Assembly: GCA_012270795.1 (NCBI GenBank) | Contig: JAAXHO010000115.1 | Coordinates: 1 to 64,000 of the forward strand | DNA: 64,000 nt | Source of the DNA: Candidatus Poribacteria bacterium | GTDB lineage: Bacteria > Poribacteria > WGA-4E > WGA-3G | Reading direction: 5' to 3' | In this document: piece by piece, positions 48,757 to 57,576 of the stretch | Numbering within the stretch: the first letter of the stretch is position 1 | How the letters are laid out: the number at the start of each line of letters is the position of its first letter | Made by a program: the position numbers and the translations under genes | The notes under the pieces: model-generated | Seen by the model: the letters and a program-made list of their open reading frames with translations, nothing else | Told to the model about the DNA's origin: nothing | Databases searched by the model: none

Positions 48757-49320
48757 TTATAATGTCAAAAAGTTACCTAACAAACTCTTACCAGCGGTCG
48801 TTAAAATGGACTCTGGATGAAATTGTACACCCCAGATAGGTAAAGACTTATGTCGAATTCCCATTATTTCGTCTTGATCTGTCCATGCTATGATTTCAAG
48901 GCAATCTGGCAATGTCTCTCTTTTTACGATAAGAGAATGGTACCGTGTTGCTTCAAAAGGGTCTTCTAAATGTTCGAAAATCTCTGAACCGTTATGATAT
49001 ATCATTGAAGTTTTTCCATGCATTAACCGTTCGGCACGGACAACTTCTCCGCCAAACACATCACCGATACATTGATGCCCTAAACACACACCTAAGATTG
49101 GTACTTTACCAGCAAAGTGTTTTATCACATCGTTGGATATTCCTGCCTCTCGGGGTGTGCAAGGCCCTGGAGATATGACAACCCGTTGTGGTGCTAATGC
49201 ATCCAATTCATCTATACCTATTTTACGACTCCGATGCACAACCAAATCCGCACCCAGTTCTCCAAAATATTGTACAAGATTATATGTAAATGAGTCGTAG
49301 TTATCAATTATCAGTAACAT
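48757..49320 (-). CDS. trpG: Anthranilate synthase component II (glutamine amidotransferase)
   Basis: 187 aa, class I glutamine amidotransferase. The nucleophile Cys lies in [11 protein letters not shown], and the His-Glu pair in [10 protein letters not shown]. The N-terminal [19 protein letters not shown] is typical of TrpG/PabA. It feeds ammonia from glutamine to TrpE. The RBS aggagg (49333-49328) overlaps the end of trpE, so translation is coupled. The product could also serve PabB (folate), as in many bacteria with one such subunit. Confidence 0.94.
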   Translation of the reverse strand: MLLIIDNYDSFTYNLVQYFGELGADLVVHRSRKIGIDELDALAPQRVVISPGPCTPREAGISNDVIKHFAGKVPILGVCLGHQCIGDVFGGEVVRAERLMHGKTSMIYHNGSEIFEHLEDPFEATRYHSLIVKRETLPDCLEIIAWTDQDEIMGIRHKSLPIWGVQFHPESILTTAGKSLLGNFLTL

Positions 49321-49331
49321 TTTTTTGCCTC

Positions 49332-50834
49332 CTAAAGCACCAGACCTTGTTGTGCTATTTCAATAGCAGTGAGTAATGCCCATGCCTTGCTGACGGTTTC
49401 ATAGTATTCATTTTCAGGCACTGAATCAGCAACGACACCGCCACCTGCTTGCACGTAAGCAGTTCCATCTTTTATAACTGCTGTTCGTATCGTAATTGCT
49501 GTGTCCGCACTCCCAGAAAAACCGAAATAACCGACTGCACCACCGTATGTCCCGCGCCGAGTTGGTTCCAATTCGTCAATTATTTCCATTGCCCGAATTT
49601 TAGGGGCACCAGAGAGTGTGCCAGCAGGCAGGCAAGAACGGATAACATCAAATGCTGTAAGATTATCGCGTAATTGTCCAATTACATGCGACACAATGTG
49701 CATGACATGGGAGTAACGCTCAATTATCATTAGATCCGTCACCTTGACAGTGTGATATTCACAAACTCGTCCCAGGTCGTTTCTTCCTAAGTCAACCAGC
49801 ATGACATGTTCGGCACGTTCCTTTGGATCGGCAAGGAGTTTCTGTTCAAACTCACGATCTTCAGCGTCAGTTTTACCACGCGGAAGTGTTCCCGCAATGG
49901 GTCGCGTCTGGACAAGTCCATCTTCCACACGGACCATCATTTCTGGTGACGCACCTACAATGTCAAAACTATCACACTTAAGAAAATACATATAAGGCGA
50001 TGGATTTACTACACGCAATGCACGATAAATATCAAACGAGTCAACGGATACAGGACGGCTAAACCGCTGGGATGGCACAACCTGTATGATATCGCCTGCT
50101 GCGATGTATTCTTTGGCACGCCGAACCGCTTCTTCGTATTCTGACTTTGTGAAATTTGAGGGTGGATCAGGAACAGTCTCTGGATAACTATCTTTTTCAG
50201 CATTAGCAGTTTTTAATCTGTGTGCTTCAGAAGATGAAGTTAGTTTTTCAACCAGCGCGTCAATTTTCCCAACAGCATCCGTGTATGCTGCATCTATATC
50301 CCTGTCAATATGTGCATTTGCCACAACTTTAATCTGATGATTTACATGGTCAAATATCAGAATTGTTTCAGCAATCATGAACAAGCAGTCGGGAAGTTGC
50401 AGTTCATCTTCGGTGTCATCAGGCAATTCTTCTACAAAACGCACCATATCATAGCTCAAATAACCGACAGCCCCACCATGAAATTCTGGTAATCCATCTA
50501 CGCTCACCGGTTTATAAGTCTGCATCACTTCTTCAAGGGCTGCCAATGGATCTTCGTAATCTTTTGATACTTTTTCACCTTTTGTCAAATACTCGATAGT
50601 TACCTGATGTCCTTTGCTTTGGAATAAAACGGATGGTTGACTTCCTAAGAACGAGTATCTGGCTACAATTTCTCCACCTTCAACACTCTCCAACAAGAAT
50701 GCATATTTGTTGGGTAATAACTTATAGAAGGCAGATACAGGGGTCTCCATATCTGCTAAAATAGATCGATATACAGGTATGGTATTTCCTGTTTTTGCCT
50801 TTTCCTTGAATTCCTCTAAAGTTGGATAATACAT
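49332..50834 (-). CDS. trpE: Anthranilate synthase component I
   Basis: 500 aa, chorismate-using anthranilate synthase. Seen: [67 protein letters not shown] and the C-terminal [20 protein letters not shown]. The length and N-terminal domain fit TrpE, not the shorter PabB-only forms. First step of tryptophan synthesis. A good aaaggag box precedes ATG 50834. The gene lies 159 bases behind hisI and is followed at once by trpG, so hisI-trpE-trpG reads as one operon. Confidence 0.95.
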   Translation of the reverse strand: MYYPTLEEFKEKAKTGNTIPVYRSILADMETPVSAFYKLLPNKYAFLLESVEGGEIVARYSFLGSQPSVLFQSKGHQVTIEYLTKGEKVSKDYEDPLAALEEVMQTYKPVSVDGLPEFHGGAVGYLSYDMVRFVEELPDDTEDELQLPDCLFMIAETILIFDHVNHQIKVVANAHIDRDIDAAYTDAVGKIDALVEKLTSSSEAHRLKTANAEKDSYPETVPDPPSNFTKSEYEEAVRRAKEYIAAGDIIQVVPSQRFSRPVSVDSFDIYRALRVVNPSPYMYFLKCDSFDIVGASPEMMVRVEDGLVQTRPIAGTLPRGKTDAEDREFEQKLLADPKERAEHVMLVDLGRNDLGRVCEYHTVKVTDLMIIERYSHVMHIVSHVIGQLRDNLTAFDVIRSCLPAGTLSGAPKIRAMEIIDELEPTRRGTYGGAVGYFGFSGSADTAITIRTAVIKDGTAYVQAGGGVVADSVPENEYYETVSKAWALLTAIEIAQQGLVL

Positions 50835-50993
50835 TGAATAACTCCTTTACGTAAACTATAACATCAAAATTGTTGTCATGTTTCAATAATTCTGTAAGTA
50901 ACAGACACTGTTTCTACGCTTATGCATATTAAAATTAACTGATCAAAAGAATTTGCTTTGATGCCAATATACAGTAATCAGGAAAATCAATGA

Positions 50994-51374
50994 CTAATAA
51001 ACCTCGTCAGCATCAAATATCTTTTGACCTACCACTCTTGTAGATTCACCTTCGGGGGAGACTTCACGAAAGAAACAGGAACGATAACCTGTATGACATG
51101 CTGCCACCTTTTGAGCAACTTTTATGAGTAGGGCATCCCCATCACAGTCAACTGCGATGGACTCAACGGTCTGTGTATGCCCCGAAGTCTCCCCCTTTAT
51201 CCATAATTTTTGACGAGAACGACTCCAGAAGCAGACGCGGCCCGTTAACAATGTTTGTTTGATCGCCTCAGCATTCATATAACCGACCATCAACACTTCA
51301 TTATTTGTTTTATCTTGAATGACTGCAGCGACTAAACCGTCGTTATCGAATTTTAGTTCTGATAGAAATTTCAT
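50994..51374 (-). CDS. hisI: Phosphoribosyl-AMP cyclohydrolase
   Basis: 126 aa from ATG 51374, chosen because ggaaggag lies just before it; nine upstream residues seen in the longer frame are not needed. Active-site blocks: VGYMNAEAIKQTLLTG, FWSRSRQKLWIKGETSGH, DCDGDALLIKV (metal-binding Asp) and CHTGYRSCFFR (Cys/His zinc site). It opens the ring of phosphoribosyl-AMP in histidine synthesis. The HisE pyrophosphohydrolase domain is not fused. It is unusual to find it as the first gene before trpE-trpG; the leader at 51473 controls all three. Confidence 0.94.
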   Translation of the reverse strand: MKFLSELKFDNDGLVAAVIQDKTNNEVLMVGYMNAEAIKQTLLTGRVCFWSRSRQKLWIKGETSGHTQTVESIAVDCDGDALLIKVAQKVAACHTGYRSCFFREVSPEGESTRVVGQKIFDADEVY

Positions 51375-51393
51375 GGTTTCTCCTTCCTTAATT

Positions 51394-51441
51394 AAAAACA
51401 AAAAACCTTATGCCACTGATGTTGGTGTGTGCATAAGGTTT
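51394..51441 (-). terminator. Attenuator terminator before hisI
   Basis: On the minus strand, arms aaaccttatgc (51441-51431) and gcataaggttt (51413-51403) with a 17-base loop, then tttgttttt. It lies 31 bases after the leader-peptide stop and about 20 bases before hisI, the place of a transcription attenuator. The alternative (antiterminator) pairing could not be settled by eye. Confidence 0.75.
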
Positions 51442-51472
51442 ACAAGTAAAAACAGAATAGATCCAATTTGGC

Positions 51473-51571
51473 TTAGCGCGCGCACCCCCAATTACTGGTA
51501 TCGGAATGCCACCAATGCCAATCGGCAAAGAATCTATGTGAACTGGATTGTGTCTTAGAAGAATATTTCAT
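51473..51571 (-). CDS. Trp/His-rich leader peptide of the hisI-trpE-trpG operon
   Basis: A 32-codon frame (ATG 51571 to TAA 51475-51473) ending D-W-H-W-W-H-S-D-T-S-N-W-G-C-A-R. Four Trp and two His codons cluster in 11 positions, which is far above chance and fits ribosome-stalling leaders; rhizobial trpE leaders also end in a Trp cluster followed by Ala-Arg. A second in-frame ATG exists at 51583. Neither start has a clear RBS. It sits between a promoter (51618-51646) and the terminator (51394-51441). Both His and Trp codons match the two pathways served by the operon. Confidence 0.78.
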   Translation of the reverse strand: MKYSSKTQSSSHRFFADWHWWHSDTSNWGCAR

Positions 51572-51617
51572 TATATACGCCATTATTTTACAACATAGAG
51601 TTTCTATTTCCTGTTTA

Positions 51618-51646
51618 ATAATACCATATTTAGACTCAATATGCAA
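51618..51646 (-). promoter_or_regulatory. Predicted promoter of the leader-hisI-trpEG operon
   Basis: Minus strand: TTGCAT at 51646-51641, 17-base spacer ending TGG, TATTAT at 51623-51618. The predicted start near 51611 lies 40 bases before the leader ATG. Confidence 0.55.
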
Positions 51647-51662
51647 ATAAAAATCCTTGTTC

Positions 51663-51825
51663 CAGAGGCATTCAATTGTCACCCAGCATTATTGTTAGAG
51701 GGGTTTCTAACCCCGATTTCAGATACAGAACCCCCGATTTCAGATACAGAACTTGATAAATCGGGGTTAGAAACCCCTCTAACAATAATGCTGGGTGACA
51801 GCTGGGTGACAATTGAATGCCTCTG
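51663..51825. repeat. MITE-like element: CAGAGGCATTCAATTGTC ends around a TCGGGGTTAGAAACC palindrome
   Basis: 163 bp. Perfect 25-base inverted ends (cagaggcattcaattgtcac.. at 51663-51687; right end 51801-51825). Nested 36-base palindrome arms at 51684-51719 and 51758-51793 carry the TCGGGGTTAGAAACC core. A 20-base direct repeat (gatttcagatacagaa) lies in the middle, and the motif gctgggtgaca is doubled near the right end. It sits between the trp promoter and the cobalamin riboswitch promoter. Same ends as 3017-3180, different core. A further small hairpin (gcgaaattcgc, 51836-51866) follows. Confidence 0.85.
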
Positions 51826-51910
51826 ATCTTGGTTCAGACAGAAGCGCGAAATTCGCGATTCTGACAATATAAATACCAAAAACTTTACACATCCCTCATT
51901 TCAGAAAAAT

Positions 51911-51939
51911 TTGCATAAATATCTGCAAGATGGTATAAT
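51911..51939 (+). promoter_or_regulatory. Predicted promoter of the cobalamin-riboswitch operon
   Basis: TTGCAT at 51911-51916, 17-base spacer ending TGG, TATAAT at 51934-51939. It lies about 30 bases before the riboswitch. The -35 equals that of the trp promoter. Confidence 0.6.
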
Positions 51940-51964
51940 TTGCACAGAATAAATAATTAAATAA

Positions 51965-52175
51965 ATGAACGGTTCAGGTGCCGAAGTTCGGAGAATAGGG
52001 AAACGCGGTGAGAATCCGCCACGGCCCCGCCACTGTAAACGATTTATTCCTAATCAGGAATGTCCGCTGTAAAAGTCCACTGTCAATGGTTGATGGGAAG
52101 GCACTGCGGAGAGGTAGTACAATAAACGCTTGAGACTACCCAAATAATCGGAAGTCAGGAGACCTGCCTGGATCG
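51965..52175 (+). promoter_or_regulatory. Cobalamin (B12) riboswitch aptamer
   Basis: The conserved elements occur in the right order: ggtgcc near 51978, gggaaacgcggtgagaatcc at 51998-52017, acggccccgccactgt at 52021-52036 (the CCGCCACTG box), gatgggaaggc at 52092-52102, and the 3' B12 box agtcaggagacctgcc at 52153-52168. The L5 string cccgc (52026-52030) can pair with gcggg (52196-52200) downstream, the expected kissing contact. High adenosyl- or aquo-cobalamin should shut the downstream operon off. Typical targets are corrinoid uptake or synthesis genes. Confidence 0.95.
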
Positions 52176-52314
52176 TGTTTCACAAATCTGCTTTCGCGGG
52201 AGAGCGGTGGAACAAAGCACAACGTAGCCCTGACAATACAGAATAGAAATACTGATAAGATATTTCCGAATTAGTCAAAATATCAGGATCAGAGTTATAC
52301 GAAGTGTCGCTTGT

Positions 52315-52349
52315 CCCCTGTTTTCAATGAAAGCAGGGGTTTCTTGTTT
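52315..52349 (+). terminator. Riboswitch-controlled terminator
   Basis: Arms cccctg (52315-52320) and cagggg (52334-52339) with a 13-base loop, then tttcttgttt. It lies between the aptamer and the RBS ggagg (52356-52360) of the first gene. An ATG inside the loop (52327) opens an in-frame upstream extension, but it is not the start. Confidence 0.8.
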
Positions 52350-52365
52350 CATTACGGAGGTATTA

Positions 52366-53664
52366 ATGAAGACAGGTTTTTTCTTTAGGCGATATTTCGG
52401 GTTTTACAAAACACATCAACTGCATCCACTGGTACTTATCAGTGCGCTCCTTTTCACATCTCTCTTAGGTTCCACACTTGCTCAATCAGATGTTCAAAAC
52501 CTTGCAGTCGTTTCAAACTCACTTGATAGAGAAAATTGGAATATCACTTCAACGATTTCAATCATTGATTTGGATGAACCGAATTTACAGCGCGCTATTG
52601 ACGATGAGATTATCACGATTGGGGATGTTCCAACTGACATTCTGGTTCATGGGCATCTTGCCTATATTTCTCGCTTTGACTGGTTATCAGGGGATTTAAG
52701 CGATACCATTGAAATTGTCAATCTTGAAAATAGAAAGTATGTGGGTAGAATTGCAATCCCATCTGGTGCTTTTCCACAGAACATGGCACTTGTCAATTCC
52801 ACAAAGATGTATGTCACCTGTGATAATGTTCATCAAGTGCTGGTAGTTAACATTGGTACACGCAAAGTGACGAAAGTTATCACCGATCCAGCCATGAATA
52901 AAACTACTGGACTCACACTTTTGAATGGAAAAGCGTATGTGACTAATCCTGCATGGGAGTGGGATGCGGCAGCTGGTAAATCCATATATCACCAAAGCAG
53001 CGTTACAGTGATTGATACACGAACTGATACTGTGCTAAAATCTATTCCAATGCCCATCAATGCGACAGGAATAGTAAACGATGGTGAATCCACTGTGATA
53101 GTAAAAACAACAGGGGATTACAATCTGGTTGCAGGGAGACTTGTACTTATTGACACGACAACCGATGAAATTATTAAAGAGGTTAACACAAAGACGACAC
53201 CAGGTGCAATCGCAATCAATTCGGAGAAACAACTGTTTATCCAAGGTGGGTGGCAGCATCCTGGGCTGCTTATCTATGATGTCCCTTCCCAAAAATGGAT
53301 ACGCGATCGAAACAACACACTCAGTGAGTTTGCTCGCGGATCAGGCATGGTTTTTGGCCAAGATGGTAATCTCTATATAACAAAACCTGATTGGACACAG
53401 AGCGGATTGTCAACAATGCTTGTGATGGGACCTGATGAGACACTTCTGAAAACTTATGAACTTGGATACGGTAGTGATAATGTTGCCATTGTTCAAATTT
53501 ATCCAAGAAATGAAGATGTTAACGATGATGGGTTTGTGAACATAAAAGACTTAGTATTAGTCGGTCAAGCTTTCGGTCAAAGAGGACCTGGCATAACAGG
53601 TGATGTTAACACTGATGGAGAGGTGAACATCCTTGATTTAGTCCTTGTGGCAAGGCATTTCTAA
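52366..53664 (+). CDS. Exported YncE/BtuG-like beta-propeller with C-terminal dockerin-like repeats
   Basis: 432 aa from ATG 52366 (RBS ggagg six bases upstream). The signal peptide has a hydrophobic core LVLISALLFTSLLGS and cut near LAQ-SD. About 40-380 are YVTN-type propeller blades (VTVIDTRTDTVLKSIPM, LVLIDTTTDEIIKEVNTKT, KMYVTCDNVHQVLVVNIGTR). The last ~50 residues hold two Ca-binding dockerin-type repeats (DVNDDGFVNIKDLVLVGQ; DVNTDGEVNILDLVLVARHF). Bacteroides BtuG, a YncE-like propeller lipoprotein, binds B12 with extreme affinity. Being directly behind the cobalamin riboswitch strongly suggests a similar corrinoid-capture role here. It would be the first outer or extracellular component of the operon. 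The dockerin-like tail suggests anchoring to a partner. Confidence 0.82.
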   Translation: MKTGFFFRRYFGFYKTHQLHPLVLISALLFTSLLGSTLAQSDVQNLAVVSNSLDRENWNITSTISIIDLDEPNLQRAIDDEIITIGDVPTDILVHGHLAYISRFDWLSGDLSDTIEIVNLENRKYVGRIAIPSGAFPQNMALVNSTKMYVTCDNVHQVLVVNIGTRKVTKVITDPAMNKTTGLTLLNGKAYVTNPAWEWDAAAGKSIYHQSSVTVIDTRTDTVLKSIPMPINATGIVNDGESTVIVKTTGDYNLVAGRLVLIDTTTDEIIKEVNTKTTPGAIAINSEKQLFIQGGWQHPGLLIYDVPSQKWIRDRNNTLSEFARGSGMVFGQDGNLYITKPDWTQSGLSTMLVMGPDETLLKTYELGYGSDNVAIVQIYPRNEDVNDDGFVNIKDLVLVGQAFGQRGPGITGDVNTDGEVNILDLVLVARHF

Positions 53665-53676
53665 CTGGTATTCTTT

Positions 53677-55596
53677 ATGAACAAGTGGGGAATTTTACCT
53701 TTTCTATTGATACTTTTCTTCGCTTGTACTCAAAAAACACCTGAGAGAGAATTATCATGGCAGGTATCCTTTTTCGACCTTGGTGCTAAAGTCCATTTTA
53801 CCGATAGGTTACCGATTCAACAGGTATCTGCCTATAATTCCGATGGCACAAGGGTCGCACAAATCAGTTTTCCAAGTGCACCAAGAACGATAGAAACACT
53901 TTACTTTGAATGGGAGGAAGGTGAAATTTATAGATTTGAAGTGATTTTGTCATCGGGACAAGTCAAAGTAAAAACAGTTGAAGCACATAAGACTTATTCA
54001 CGTGGAAACTTAGACATCGCTATACCTTATGGGACCGCAAATAGTTTAACGCTAACAGACGCAAACCAAAATCAACAGAAAAAACTCATTCCCATTGGAA
54101 GCGATATGACTGCAACCATTGTGATTACCAATGGAAATGCACCATCCTCCTTTTCATTAGAGCTTTGCATACCTACAACATTTCAGGTATCTCGGATTCC
54201 AGAAGATTGGAAAAAAATAACTAAAGATGAGCAGATATGTTTTTCAACTACAGGATCGTTTAATGTTGCTTCTGAAGTTTGGTTTCATGAAGTTGTACTA
54301 ACAGCACCTGATGTTTTAAATGGTTCACCGAATTATAAAGATACGGATGATATAACGGGTATCATTCAATTTACAACATCAGATGGTGAGACATGGGAAC
54401 AGCGAACAATTGTACAGGTAAGGATAGTACCTATCTCTGAGATTGTTAAGCAACTATCCGTTACATCTATTGATATGTCGACAGATTCGGATGGTAAAAC
54501 AGACCAACGGCAACGTAAAGATACAATATATCATCCGCGTCCATTGTTTAGCTGGCTTGGTAAAGAACAAGTAGATCCGTTTGAACCAATAACATTACAA
54601 ACTGTTAGATTGATGAATCATGGTGATGAGACAATACATGTGGTTGTGTCTTCTATCAATCGTGATATGAAAACTGGTGAAGCAGTCCCCTTTCTTGCAC
54701 CACCGGATGCAGTAAATGCCGGAACTGATCGCAGTATTAGTTTCGCAAGTTTAGCGGGTGGAGAACTTTCTTCTATTTCATTGCCAATTTACTTCCAACC
54801 GCATTCTGTTATTGCAGGTGAATACGAACGAGAGATTACTGTGAAACTATGGGGAAGTGATACTACGATCATAAAAGAAAAAAGACCTTTTCACATCATT
54901 GTTCCAAACAGACACGCACTATTTATAAGTGGTATTGCTATCATTTTAAGTTGCATTGGACTATTAGTTTTACTTCGATTTCACAGACAATTTTTTGTCC
55001 GCTTCACGACTAAGCAACTTATTGTCATTGCAATATTTGGTACAACGATTTTCGTTACTGTCGTCGTGCCATCAACACTCTTTTTGCATCTTATTACTGC
55101 GTTCCTCGGTCCATTTTCTGTCATTCTAACAGGTCTGGTCAATGAAACAGTCTACTATGCATTACTTACAGCATTACTGTTTTATATATACGGTGCACCA
55201 AGAAGGAAGTCATCAAAAGAGTTTGGTAATACACAAGAGACAACAAAGGGTGGAGTTATTCTCCTTGTCTCTGCAGTTCGTCTGCTACTCGGTGCTGTTA
55301 CCTTTGGACTATTCACACCGATGACAATTATCTATACTGGTACAAGTGTTTTGCTCTTGGAGACAGGTTTTATGCTTGTACGTAAACGGGGATTGTTTGC
55401 GTGGGCTCTCGTTCTCGGCATCTGTGATGCAATTGCTGTTTATGTAGATTTTCAACTCTCTATCATGTTTTACCGCCTCTTTTTTGCCGACTGGTACATC
55501 TTGCTGAGGATATTTCTTGAAGGTTTTATGTATACCTTCATTGGTGTGCTGCTGGGAGCGCAATTAGGTCGTGGATTGTGGAAAGTGACAGAGTAG
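53677..55596 (+). CDS. Lipoprotein domain fused to an ECF-S-like multi-helix membrane domain
   Basis: 639 aa. A lipoprotein signal (ILPFLLILFFAC, Cys17) starts the protein. About 20-400 are exported beta domains; the first (FEWEEGEIYRFEV) resembles the start of the next gene's product (ITWQPNKKYKFLI). From about 412 there are seven helices: HALFISGIAIILSCIGLLVL, then a compact six-helix bundle (QLIVIAIFGTTIFVTVVVPS ... FAWALVLGICDAIAVYVDF ... LEGFMYTFIGVLLGAQLGR) with the size and C-terminal glycine-rich helix of ECF transporter S components. Substrate-binding S components usually come without a large N-terminal domain. It starts 12 bases after the propeller gene. Function inferred: corrinoid passage through the inner membrane. 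EcfA/EcfT are not in the window. Confidence 0.6.
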   Translation: MNKWGILPFLLILFFACTQKTPERELSWQVSFFDLGAKVHFTDRLPIQQVSAYNSDGTRVAQISFPSAPRTIETLYFEWEEGEIYRFEVILSSGQVKVKTVEAHKTYSRGNLDIAIPYGTANSLTLTDANQNQQKKLIPIGSDMTATIVITNGNAPSSFSLELCIPTTFQVSRIPEDWKKITKDEQICFSTTGSFNVASEVWFHEVVLTAPDVLNGSPNYKDTDDITGIIQFTTSDGETWEQRTIVQVRIVPISEIVKQLSVTSIDMSTDSDGKTDQRQRKDTIYHPRPLFSWLGKEQVDPFEPITLQTVRLMNHGDETIHVVVSSINRDMKTGEAVPFLAPPDAVNAGTDRSISFASLAGGELSSISLPIYFQPHSVIAGEYEREITVKLWGSDTTIIKEKRPFHIIVPNRHALFISGIAIILSCIGLLVLLRFHRQFFVRFTTKQLIVIAIFGTTIFVTVVVPSTLFLHLITAFLGPFSVILTGLVNETVYYALLTALLFYIYGAPRRKSSKEFGNTQETTKGGVILLVSAVRLLLGAVTFGLFTPMTIIYTGTSVLLLETGFMLVRKRGLFAWALVLGICDAIAVYVDFQLSIMFYRLFFADWYILLRIFLEGFMYTFIGVLLGAQLGRGLWKVTE

Positions 55597-55656
55597 TTGT
55601 TAGGTATCAAATAATATTAAAAAACATTTCACACTTACTTACACTGGAGACATAAG

Positions 55657-57306
55657 ATGAAAAATTTGCGAATTATCGTATTGCAATTATTGTTGATTAT
55701 CCTACCTATTGGAGTCGTGTTTGCAGAACTGAATGTAGTTTGGGTTCGGACTGGAGTCGTTCTGGAAACTGAAACGAAAATAGAACCTAATACAGTTTTT
55801 AAGGTCGCAGAAGGACAACAAAGTTCAACCTATGATACCGTTACCTTTGAAAAAATTGATGAGAAACGTGTCCGTTTAAATATCACATGGCAACCTAATA
55901 AAAAATATAAGTTTCTTATCAATAAAGTCATTACAGAAGTAAGCTCTCCATTAAAACCTTCACCTTTCCTAATACGAACGGTTGATTTAGATGGACTATT
56001 GTCGCTTATGGAGAACCTACGTCAACCTGCTAAACCGACAGCGGTTGCATTCGGGCATGGAAATGATAATCAAAAACTGGCAATCGCAACGGATAGAGGA
56101 CATTTGACTATTTTAAATCCAATATCAGGAAAGAGCGTATGGAAGACACGCATTTCGGAAGGGTATGTTAAACACATCGCATTTAGTGCTGACAACTCAA
56201 TGCTATACATCGGTGAACAGGCAGCGGATGGATTCATTTACTGTTATGATTTGACGACTGACAAACCAGAACTTCGTTGGAAATACAGAACTGCAGATGA
56301 TATTGAAACCTCAACACCAAGTAATCCTGAAAGCGTCTATGCATGGGTGAGTTATCCCGGTACGTCGTGCATGCAGGTATTACCAAACGGTGACTTATTG
56401 GTTGCAGGTGTGCATTCTGGGTCAAAAAATGAGATTCCACAAAGAAGGTCAATGCTTTATCGCTTTGATGCTAATGGAGATGTTGTATGGAAGTATCCCC
56501 AGGATGGTGCTATGCAAAAGATTATCCGTTGGTTTGATGTTAGTGACGATGGAAAAACGCTTACTTTTGTTGCTGATGAGAGTGGAAAAGGGAACGGGAC
56601 ATTGACTGTTCTTGATGTAGAATCCGGTTCAGATAAATGGCAATCAGAATTCAAAGCACTGTCCCCTTACTTTAAGGGTGTAACTTTTTGGCGGGGTGTC
56701 AGCATGTCACCTGATGGGAAGTTTGTCAATGTTACAACCGATGACGGTCGCGCATTCATTTTTGATACAAACCAATCAGAACCGATATGGAAACAGAATT
56801 TGGCAACTCCCCTTGAGGTAAGCGGCGTGCCAATTATCGCTACAACTGGCACCATTGGTGCAACTGACAATATCGCTCTATTTGTTACAGGGGATACCTA
56901 TATCCCTTATCATTTGCAAAAAGGCGCGCAACGTCCATCAGCACTCCACCCAAACGGGATGACACTATTTGCTTATGCTTGGACTGGTGAAAAAGTGTGG
57001 CAGTGGAAACTTGAAAATATGCCACAAGGGTTACGAATTGATAGCGAAAGTCAATATGCAGTATTAGCAGTATCCAAGAGAAGCAAAAACCCAAACCAAA
57101 GTCTTCATGGTATCTCTGTGTTTGATCTCACAGCAAAAGGTAGTGGATTGCAGAAATATCTCTATACCTACCGAACTGAAGGGCAACTCCCTTACGATAC
57201 ACTTGCAATTAGTGATGATGGCTCGTTAATCGCTATCGTTGAGATGCCGATTGTGATGCCCGATGAGACCTTACGCGGTAAAAACCGGGTGCATGTGCTG
57301 TATTGA
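55657..57306 (+). CDS. Exported PQQ/YVTN-type beta-propeller, third gene of the B12-riboswitch operon
   Basis: 549 aa. Signal peptide (IIVLQLLLIILPIGVVFAEL). Residues ~25-115 form a beta domain like that at the start of the previous protein, followed by a propeller: HLTILNPISGKSVWKTRISE, GFIYCYDLTTDKPELRWKYR, GTLTVLDVESGSDKWQSEF, AFIFDTNQSEPIWKQNLATP and ISVFDLTAKGSGLQKYLYTY. No catalytic residues. RBS ggagac before ATG 55657; 60 bases behind the membrane gene. It may be the periplasmic link between the capture propeller and the membrane protein. The operon ends here; the following ~350 bases (57307-57655) hold repeats and a promoter only. Confidence 0.75.
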   Translation: MKNLRIIVLQLLLIILPIGVVFAELNVVWVRTGVVLETETKIEPNTVFKVAEGQQSSTYDTVTFEKIDEKRVRLNITWQPNKKYKFLINKVITEVSSPLKPSPFLIRTVDLDGLLSLMENLRQPAKPTAVAFGHGNDNQKLAIATDRGHLTILNPISGKSVWKTRISEGYVKHIAFSADNSMLYIGEQAADGFIYCYDLTTDKPELRWKYRTADDIETSTPSNPESVYAWVSYPGTSCMQVLPNGDLLVAGVHSGSKNEIPQRRSMLYRFDANGDVVWKYPQDGAMQKIIRWFDVSDDGKTLTFVADESGKGNGTLTVLDVESGSDKWQSEFKALSPYFKGVTFWRGVSMSPDGKFVNVTTDDGRAFIFDTNQSEPIWKQNLATPLEVSGVPIIATTGTIGATDNIALFVTGDTYIPYHLQKGAQRPSALHPNGMTLFAYAWTGEKVWQWKLENMPQGLRIDSESQYAVLAVSKRSKNPNQSLHGISVFDLTAKGSGLQKYLYTYRTEGQLPYDTLAISDDGSLIAIVEMPIVMPDETLRGKNRVHVLY

Positions 57307-57400
57307 ATGCCTCTGATAAAGATTCAGAAGCATTCAATTGTCAAGTTTTGCTCTTGTTGGAGGGGTTTCTAACCCCGATTGAATACCTCTGATAAAGATT
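57302..57400. repeat. Broken MITE-like copies: two abutting element ends plus a short element
   Basis: attgaatgcctctg and cagaagcattcaat face each other over 9 bases (57302-57339), an end-to-end junction. The right one opens a shortened element (57326-57388) with the TCGGGGTTAGAAACC-type half core (tgttggaggggtttctaacc at 57353-57372) and the far end attgaatacctctg. A separate small palindrome (cacaaacttccagtttgtg, 57492-57510) follows. No gene in the gap. Confidence 0.65.
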
Positions 57401-57547
57401 AACCTTGACGATCCTACCATCCGTAGGTATACTGTGTTTATCAATGGTGTGGATAATACCATTGATGATATATAATATCTCTTTTTTGTAGCACAAACTT
57501 CCAGTTTGTGTACTGAAGAATGACCACCATAACAAGGGTGTGTAAAT

Positions 57548-57576
57548 GAGACAATAATTTATAGAAATGGTATAAT
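57548..57576 (+). promoter_or_regulatory. MITE-end promoter upstream of the larA-like gene
   Basis: GAGACA at 57548-57553, 17-base spacer ending TGG, TATAAT at 57571-57576, inside a ~35-base repeat end almost identical to the one at 18077-18112. It points at the ATG 80 bases downstream. Confidence 0.6.

Noticed and set aside
51394-51646. T-box leader before hisI
   Set aside because: No T-box sequence or specifier loop; the Trp/His-rich frame and plain terminator fit ribosome-mediated attenuation better.
52327-52365. ATG 52327 as start of the propeller gene
   Set aside because: It lies in the loop of the riboswitch terminator and has no RBS; ATG 52366 has ggagg and begins the signal peptide.
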